NCBI GenBank assembly: GCA_039583875.1
Contig: CM077147.1
Span: forward strand, 108,174,124-108,238,123
Origin: Platanthera guangdongensis
Lineage: Eukaryota > Streptophyta > Magnoliopsida > Asparagales > Orchidaceae
Length of the DNA: 64,000 nucleotides
Reading direction: 5' to 3'
Made by a program: the position numbers and the translations under genes. Below the pieces are notes generated by a model. It was not told the DNA's origin, ran no database searches, and was given only the letters and a program-made list of their open reading frames with translations. Shown piece by piece: positions 56,808 to 64,000 of this stretch (position 1 is the stretch's first letter; each line of letters begins with the position of its first letter).

Positions 56808-56885
56808 AAGGACAATCCTTAGCTACCCTTGGAGATCTGTTAAGACTGTTAAGTCCTTTTTGAACAACCTCCCTTTAATACCACC

Positions 56886-58857
56886 TGAAAGTCTTTCTTT
56901 CAAGAGTAGCTAAACACATAGAGGGGGAGGGGTGAATAGGTTTTTGTGTCTTTTTATGACAATCTTCTTTCTTTGGTGTGTTATGATTTAATTTTAGATT
57001 AGCCTTCAAGAACACACAACAACACACAAGTATTTATAGTGGTCCCCAAGGTATGGGTACATCCACTGTCCCTCCCACCTTTCTAACAGTGTGTTAGACA
57101 AGGCCAACTTCTCCAATCTCAACTAATGAGCTTACAACATAGATCCCTCAGGATCTCTCAGACTCCTCCAAGTCCTACCTCAGGCCCAAGGCCTTATCAC
57201 TCAGAGATATAAACTCTCACAGCTCAGTAATCTGTACCATATCACCTACCTTAAACTTTATCCAAAGTCCTACACTCAGGCTAGGAGGATAGCCCTACAC
57301 TCAGATCCACCACAGGATCCTACCTTAGAGAATAAATCTCCTACAGCTCAGACACGCAAGCCCTACCTCAAATCCACAGAAGAATCCTACCACTCAGCCT
57401 TTATATACCAGGTTTACAACTTAGATCAACTAAGATCCTACAAAAAGGGTAAGTTGTGGATGATGATATGACTCCAGAGAAATGATTCTCTGAGTCTACT
57501 CTCTAGACTGAGTGAACTCAGCCTTACTTTTTCTTAGCACCAAGGAAGTAGATCTTCAGGATGGTTTTACTTGTGCTGAGAAGAATCTCAAAAAATTATA
57601 GCTTCTAAACTTGCTGATGAAGACTAAATGATATTGTTGTTCTTTTCTTCTTCAATCAACTAACTTTGCCAGAAGTTCTCAGACATGCTGTTGAACGAGA
57701 GTTGCAGAGCTCTTCTTCTTTGTTTTTCAGGAAGAAGATGATCCAGAAAAAATCTCCTCTTCCAAAAGTCAAAAGCTACTGTTAATTTCTCGGAACTCGT
57801 TTTTTTATTTCCCATAAATCTAACGGCTCTATGCACAATATGTACCCATGGAATGGGCAACTGTAGTGCAACTTTTGCATTAAATGCAGTACTGAAGGTA
57901 AGCAACGTCTTTTGTCTTCTAGCAAGTAAATTCCGTGATATTTGAATTTCTACTGACATCAGCGTGACTCAATGCTTCTGGACGTAGTGAATTCCAGACA
58001 GACTGCTCAGGCATTAAGTGAAGCTTTGTCACTCAATGCAAAAGTACTGAGCATAATTCTATATCTCCAAGCATTGAGAGCATTGAGTGAGCCTTCATCC
58101 CTCAGCGCATTCTATATTTTATAGTCTTAACTGATTAGGCGTCGAGTGAGCCATCATCACTCTATGGATCTGGACTTAGTTGAATTATCTGTTGAGTTGG
58201 CGTTGAGTGAACTGCCTTCAATCAACGCTTCTGGACTTAAACAATTTTTTTGTCTGCTTCTTTTGAGGCTTTGACTACTTGAGTTTCTGTCAATGCTTCT
58301 TCTCTTCTAGTGTTAAGTGAGTTGAGTTCACTCAATGCTTTTAGACTTGGTGGATTTTCTGCCTGTCCAGTAACCAATCTTCTTGACTGAGGCATTGAGT
58401 GAACTGCCTTCACTCAGTGCTTCTATCCATAACCAGATATGTTGTTGAGTTGATGTTGAGTGAACTGCCTTCACTCAATGCTTCTGTCCTTAGCCAAATA
58501 TCTTGTTGAGTTGGCATTGAGTGAGCTGCCTTCACTTAATGCTTCTGTACTTAGCTAGATTTCTAGTTAGCAACATTGCGGCATTGACTGTATGTAGTTC
58601 TCTCAACGCTTTTTCTCTTCTTGCGTCGAGTGAACTGCCTTCACTCGACACTTTCGGTCTTAACTAAATTTCTACTTTGCTAATAACTTGTCTTTAGTCC
58701 AAATAGTTTTGTGACCCTGATATCCTGTCCAATCATGGTATAGTTGATAACCTGCATACACTGAACTTAGGGTATAAATCAAATCCATTTATGCACTTAG
58801 TATTGATGGTGATACCTCTTCAAATTCAGGAAACATTGAAGAGCAATATTCCCAACA
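56886..58857 (-). repeat. A 5' LTR
   Basis: On the minus strand it starts TGTTGGGAATATTG (at 58857) and ends near TTTCA (56886), where GGTGGTATTAAAGG looks like a drifted primer site. A GGGGGAGGGGTGAATAGG block lies at 56920-56940. From 58010 to 58650 it carries about nine hairpin units of the GCATTGAGTGAA..TTCACTCAATGC type. ACAAT after 58857 is the presumed TSD. The rest is unique and non-coding. Confidence 0.72.
58010..58650 (-). repeat. Array of covarying hairpins in A LTR
   Basis: Each unit has two arms around a short spacer such as CTGCC. Examples: 58392-58420 (GCATTGAGTGAA/TTCACTCAGTGC), 58200-58228 (GCGTTGAGTGAA/TTCAATCAACGC), 58514-58542 and 58625-58649 (GTCGAGTGAA/TTCACTCGAC). The arms change together between units. 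Confidence 0.75.
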
Positions 58858-58862
58858 ACAAT

Positions 58863-60118
58863 CGACAAATTTAAGTCTGACTCAATGAACTAAGACACTC
58901 AATGAATCCAAAGATACACGACGAATTAAGCTTGGCAAATTCAAAGATACTTAACGAATTTAAGAATACTCAACGAATTTAACTTAACGTATTCAAAGGC
59001 ACTCGACAAATTCAAGTCAGACTTGACGAACTAAGACACTCGACAAATCCAAAGATACTCGACGAATTGAGCTTGGTGAATTCAAAGATACTAGATGAAT
59101 TTAACTTAACGGATTCAGAGACACTCGACGAATTCAAGTCAGACTCAACGAACTGAGACACTCGACGAATCCAAAGACACTCGATGAATTGAGCTTGGCG
59201 AATTCAAAGATACTCGACGAATTTGACTTGGACCGATACCAACTCTACACATATTCAGCAAACCCTAATCACTACACAATTCCTAAGTTCTATGCAGGAA
59301 AAAAAGATAACAGGAATAAAAGAACAAGCAAGAGGGGGAGGAATCACTACTTGCCTCAAAAATCTCCCGAAGCTCGAACTCCCAAGTTCTCAACTTCAAG
59401 ATTCGGCCAAAATAACTCTTCGTCTACGATCTCTGAAACTTTTAGGGCAAAATAAGGGTCAGGCTACTACCTCAAACACCAAGAATCCACGAAATCCAGA
59501 ATACTTACCGCATACTAGAAGAGCTCGGCGAGAGCTTTCCGGATCTATGCTCTGTCGAAGATTTCGTCCACTAGAGCTCCCGAAACGGCAGCTGGAAGTT
59601 TTACGGAGGAAGGTCGCTGCCCTCATCTTTCTGCTCTTAGGGAATAAGGATGGATAGGTTTTTTTATATAAGTGTATATATAATATTATATTATTAATAT
59701 AATAACTAGAAAAAATCAAACGACGAGGGTGACCAAATCACCTCAGTTTTCAATAAAATTCGCACCAAAACTAAATGGTGGTGCTATGAATCCAACAGCG
59801 AAGTCAAAATCAGGATCTGACAAGTCAAACTTAGGTTAAAATTCCCTGAAGTTAAAACAACAAAAATCCTTATAAAATTCACCGAGATCTCAATTAAACT
59901 CGAATCACAACGAAACTTCGTAAGAACGCTTAAAAATAATTTCTTTAATTTTCCAAGTCAAAACTATAATTTTGATGAGTCCAAAAACTGGACGACTCGC
60001 ACCAACGAACAAAATCTCTCACTAACGATGGCTCACCATTAACAATGTGTCAACGTAACGCCCTTATTATGTTACTAAAGGGATTAAAATAATTATAGAA
60101 AAATTCAGGGGCGTTATA
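58863..60118 (-). repeat. G 3' LTR, right-hand part
   Basis: The right end GGGGCGTTATA (60118) is followed by a purine tract on the minus strand, so this is the LTR start of gypsy element G with TG drifted to TA. Its left part seems to have been cut by element A. 58863-59230 holds about three imperfect units (period 122-141 bp) made of ACTCGACGAATTCAA-type words. The open frames at 59189-59657 have no recognisable protein. An AT-rich run is at 59660-59710. Confidence 0.6.
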
Positions 60119-62296
60119 GCCACTCCCCCTAAAAAGAAGTTTCGTCCCGGAACTTAACATTGAAATCAAATCCAAAACAGGAAAGAAATAGCCAAAGGTT
60201 AGCAGATAGAAATACTTACCAAGGGAAGCTAGGAGAAAAGGTGAGGATGAGACTCTCTTATAGCCGATTCCAACTCCCAAGTCGCGCTCTCGATGTCTTG
60301 GTTCCGCCAAAGAACCTTGACCATGAGAATCATCTTTCTCCGCAACACCCGATCCTGAGTCTCCAAAATACGAATAGACTCTTCGATGTAGGAAAGATTA
60401 GGCTGCAACTGAGGAACCGAGTCAAGGACATTTTGATCACTAAGCACACACTTTCGCAGTTGGCTCACATGAAACACATTGTGAACACCAGGGAAAGTAG
60501 TTGGCATCGGAGAAACCTTCCAAATCTACATACATGGGATCCAACTTGTGAAACACATTGTGCAATTCAGCCTATAAGTTGACACTCGGATGCGCTCAAC
60601 AATCTGGAAAGATTCCACATACCTGGGATCCAACTTGTGGGTCCTTCCAAATCTCTTAATACATGGCATCGGAGAAACCTTTAGAAAAACCATGTCCCCA
60701 ACTGTGAATTCCAGATCAACCCTTCGTCGATTTGCATACTTATCATAACACTCATGAGCTACACGAAGCTTTTCACGAATATGCGTTACAAAAATACTCA
60801 TTTATTCAAAGGATTCCAGACCTAACAATGGTCTCTCAACAACCTCAGCCCAAAATAAGGGAGTTCGACAATGCCTCCCGTACAAAGACTCAAAGAGGGT
60901 CATTTGCAAACTCTCTTGATAACTGTTATTATAGGCAAATTCCATCAGTCTAAGAAGCTGGTCCCATGCTCCACCATGGTCCAAAATATAGCATTTGATC
61001 ATATCTTCCAAAATTTGACTAGCTCTTTCCGTTTGACCATTGGTCTGCGGGTGGTAAGTGGTTGAATACCTGTCAATGCCCAACCCTTCTTGCAAACTTT
61101 TACAGAAACGTAGCGTAAATCTGGAGTCTCAATCTGATACAATACTTAGCGGCACTCCATGGAATCGGATGACTTCATCCAAATACAATTCTGCTATCTT
61201 CTTCATGGAATAACCAATCTTAAAAGGCACAAAGTGAGCACATTTCATCAATCTATCAACTATGACCCAGACAGAATCATGACCTCGGGGAGACCTTGGT
61301 AAATCGGTAATAAAATCCATCGAAATGCTCTCTCACTTCCAACTTAGAATATCCAAAGACATCAGCTTGCCACCAATTATTCCATGATCCTCCTTAACGT
61401 GCTTGCAGGTGAAGCACTCAGACATGAACTTAGTTGTGTCACTCTTCATCTCATACCACCAAATGATCTGCTTCAGATCTCTATACATATTTATAGAGAT
61501 GGGATGGTATGCAACACTAGAACCAAGCGCTTCACTGCAAATCCTTTCCCTAATATCACCAACCGCTGGAATACAATATCTGCCACAGTACTTCAAGGTA
61601 CTCACATCATCAATCAAAAGTCTGGTAATTCCCATCTTTCAATTCTACTCCGGATATGCACCAAATCGGGATCGCCCTTCTGATGAAGCCTTGTAAGCAT
61701 GATTTATGAAGACTCTGCCACTTACAAGCTACTTAGTGAGTCCCTACTCCCAACAGTTATGTTCATTAATAAAAACTCCTCCACAAAGGATTGCATAGAA
61801 AGGTTAAAGATTTGCGCGGACTTTCTACTCAAGGAGTCGGCTACCATGTTAGCTTTGCCCGGATGATAAAGGATATTGACATCATAATCCGCGACGTACT
61901 CCAGCCATCTGCCCTAGCGCAAATTCAGCTCCTTTTGAGTGAAGACGTACTCTTGTGGTCTATATAAATCTTGCACAACACTCCATACAACAAATGTCTC
62001 CAAAGCTTTAGAGCATAAATTACTGCCACAAACTTCAAATCATGCGGAGGATAATGCTTTTCGTGAATCTTCAATTGTCTCGACCCATACACAACACTTT
62101 TCCTTGTTATATCAAGGCACGTCCAAGCCTGACGTGCTATGCATGCACATAAATAGTATACTCCACTCCTTCGGTAGGTATAGTCAACACTAGAGCAGTG
62201 TGCAATCTCTTTTTCAATTACTAAAAGGCTCCTTCGTACTCATCACTCCACACAAACACTACGTTCTTCTGCGTAAGCTTAGTCAGAGGTGCAAAC
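60119..62296 (-). pseudogene. G Pol: RNase H, integrase and chromodomain-like tail, broken
   Basis: From 62296 leftwards: the RT/RNase H junction ([16 protein letters not shown]), then RNase H in broken frames with HKS- and SLS-like motifs (61800-62000). The integrase zinc part is at 61333-61635 (SVAYHPISINMYRDL, CFTCKHVKEDH). Next come the first Asp in MDFITDLPRSPRGHDSVW, VIVDRLMKCAHFVP, IVSD and the Glu in YHPQTNGQTERASQI. The tail is FHVSQLRKC and VKVLWRNQDIESATWELE (60229-60507). A hairpin-like AAGTT..AACTT and purine run lie at 60121-60155. Many stops. Element F cuts it at 62297. Confidence 0.8.
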
Positions 62297-64000
62297 TGTA
62301 ATGCCTCCATCCATTACATGACATATAATAGAAGGTCCGGCCAGGGCCCCACACCATATATCACAAATAGATGGTGAGGTTACAGGTTTATATCAAAACT
62401 ACGCGCATCCTAATCCAGAGTATGGTAACGGAAGCTTTAAAGTTATTTGAACTCAACTCATTTGTATGTCCATAATATATAAACCAACATTTATATACAA
62501 CACCCCAAAGGAATGTATATAAAATACACAACCAGTCTGGCCTTAAGGCCTTAAAGTTAAGCTTGACAGGTGTGGATTACAATCATCGACACGCAGGCCA
62601 ACCATACATACAAATCATAAAATTCTTCATTCGGCCTTCGAGGGCCAGCAACAGCAGCAAGGGATTCAGCCCACTATTTTCAATTTGGCTCGACAACACC
62701 TGCATAGGAACAATCCACCACAACGGTGGTAAACAAGGTAACGGTCAGCATTCAGCTGACCAATTTATAACGACTCTACCCCTTACCCGGGGCAGTTGTA
62801 TTCCTTCCCTACAGGCATAGCATTTTACAAGCAGATATTTTCCAAGATGTGCACTCACACAGCATCAATATATCACAAACGTCGACCACACAGCCCGACA
62901 TTCTGTGCACTCAGGACACATTCTCGGTGTACCGAAAAAACAGGGTCCCACCACCATTCCTAACAGCAAACTTGAGCATTGCGCTCCACGGCCTACAACC
63001 AGAGACTTTAGACTTAATGGCACGCAGACCTAAGACTCTCATTATGTGAACCTGGTGAACGCCAATATCCCAGGCACTCATGTCAGATAACCATAATGCG
63101 GATACAGTTCAGCCCTTGCCCGTCGCTAAAATCATCAGTTTAATGACTAGACTGACGCGGGTCGGCATCCCATTGTCCGTTCGACACGAAGCCTTTTTAA
63201 GAGTTCACAATAGCCACACTATCCCATAAGGACTGACTTCACAATCACAAGTTAGCTAGGAGCCATCGCTAGCGACACTCACTATCGCACGACGTTAGCG
63301 ACAGAACTCTCTTTCCATCCCCAATCTTAACCTAATCTGGACCAACCATCCAGAAATCCCTGTAGTCACCTGCAGTGCCAGAAACACTGCTCTTTCATAG
63401 CATACAATACATGCACTTTGCGGGTCTTTTCCTGGAACTCCACTCCAGTACTTCATGTTACTGCCCTTCACAGACACAACCCACCGACTCCACAAAATAC
63501 TAGTTTATACGCAGAGTCTTCTCTGGTGCGCAAAATAAAACATCACCAATCAAAACCAACTTGTCCAGATGTGCTTCACATAGTATGCATATTCCATACT
63601 ACATATTTTCGGATCTATATGCAAGACTCACTGGGGATTAAGTTAATCAACCCAAAGGAACTCCCTCGACTTTTCACCTTTTGGTGGGGGATTCCATGCA
63701 TATGCCAAAAGAAGTACTTCACTTATCCAAGAAGAAAGATCGTTAGCCTTGAAGATCTCTTTGGAGCCATGGCAAAGTGTTTCTACTCGGATGGAAATGA
63801 TCGTCACACTTTCCTCCTCGCAAACCTCGCTTTCGATTTAGATTCCAGCCCCAAAACCTCCTTCAGTAGCACAACCAGAGCACTCAAACCCTAATAGCCG
63901 AGAGGGCCTGCTCCAGAACTCGAGAAGAAAGAGAATAGACAAAGGGAATATTGATTTCCAATTTCCATTCTCTACAGATAAGGCATCGATTATCTTCCAG
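62297..64000 (-). repeat. LTR of element F, cut by window edge
   Basis: It starts TGTAATGCCTCC, directly after CAAAC (62292-62296, presumed TSD), in the RT/RNase H of G. Its blocks match, in reverse, the LTR of C: AGGTCCGGCCAGGGCCCCA near the start, CTTAAGGCCTTA, the ACACATTCTCGGTGTACC block, the single CTTCACAG..AGTACT unit (63440-63485) and TTCTTCTC-like parts. So F is a minus-strand relative of C and E. The open frame at 63418-63894 is an LTR by-product. Confidence 0.75.

Larger units (their letters stand above)
3666..58857 (-). mobile_element. Ty1/copia retrotransposon A, host of four nested insertions
   Basis: The element reads leftwards: 5' LTR 56886-58857, gag 55192-56807, gag continued 28019-28362, gag end plus protease 15147-16189, integrase 3671-4773. 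RT, RNase H and the 3' LTR lie beyond the left edge. Elements C, B, H and L interrupt it in that order. Removing each insertion with one TSD copy makes the neighbouring A segments meet at a sensible codon. About 6.2 kb of this span is A itself. The protease wording (WYLDSGCSRHM type) and acidic gag recall SIRE/Maximus-like copia elements; this is inference. The TSD at the right end appears to be ACAAT (58858-58862). Confidence 0.85.

Noticed and set aside
59189..59657. Two overlapping plus-strand frames of 88 and 144 codons
   Set aside because: They run from the tandem words of the G LTR into unique LTR sequence and show no domain; I cannot support a gene.
63418..63894. 158-codon plus-strand frame near the right edge
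   Set aside because: The region matches the LTR of C in reverse, so it is LTR sequence and not a gene.

Overview
This window comes from a flowering-plant nuclear genome and consists almost entirely of nested LTR retrotransposons. I could not support any ordinary cellular gene, rRNA, tRNA or CRISPR array. The plant assignment rests on Athila-type, chromodomain-type (Tekay/Del-like) and plant Ty1/copia polyproteins, initiator-Met-tRNA primer sites and AT-rich plant-type introns. The species cannot be told.

The nesting can be rebuilt from LTR ends and 5-bp target-site duplications (TSDs). An old minus-strand Ty3/gypsy element, G (LTR piece 58863-60118, pol 60119-62296), was hit by a minus-strand Ty1/copia element, A (3666-58857 in this window; its RT, RNase H and 3' LTR lie off the left edge). 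A was then hit four times: by minus-strand gypsy L (1-3665, TSD CTTCT seen on one side), by a decayed Athila-like element H (4779-15141, TSD CTTGC), by a nearly intact gypsy element B (16195-28013, TSD CTTTA) and by gypsy element C (28368-55186, TSD GATAG/GATAA). C was split by copia element D (31544-39017, TSD GTTAA) and by gypsy element E (39306-48797, TSD GCGTG). Another relative of C and E, called F, begins at 62297 inside G and runs off the right edge.

B and D are the youngest by LTR similarity. B has one in-frame stop in pol. D has two stops and a damaged protease motif. The other elements are broken many times.

Three signals stand out beyond the annotation. (1) B, C and E each carry a short AT-rich GT-AG intron at the same place, between gag and protease, in phase 1, with an in-frame TAA as the fourth codon after the split glycine codon begins. 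Unspliced RNA would make Gag alone and spliced RNA would open Gag-Pol. (2) The LTR leader of B holds a tandem pair of hairpins with identical 14-nt loops but stems that differ at five compensated base pairs, plus an upstream array of smaller covarying hairpins. (3) Most LTR families here carry an array of inverted-repeat words (ACACGG..CCGTGT in B, C, E and also the unrelated H; GTCCGC/GCGGAC in D; a GCATTGAGTGAA-type hairpin in A), often just upstream of the TATA box.
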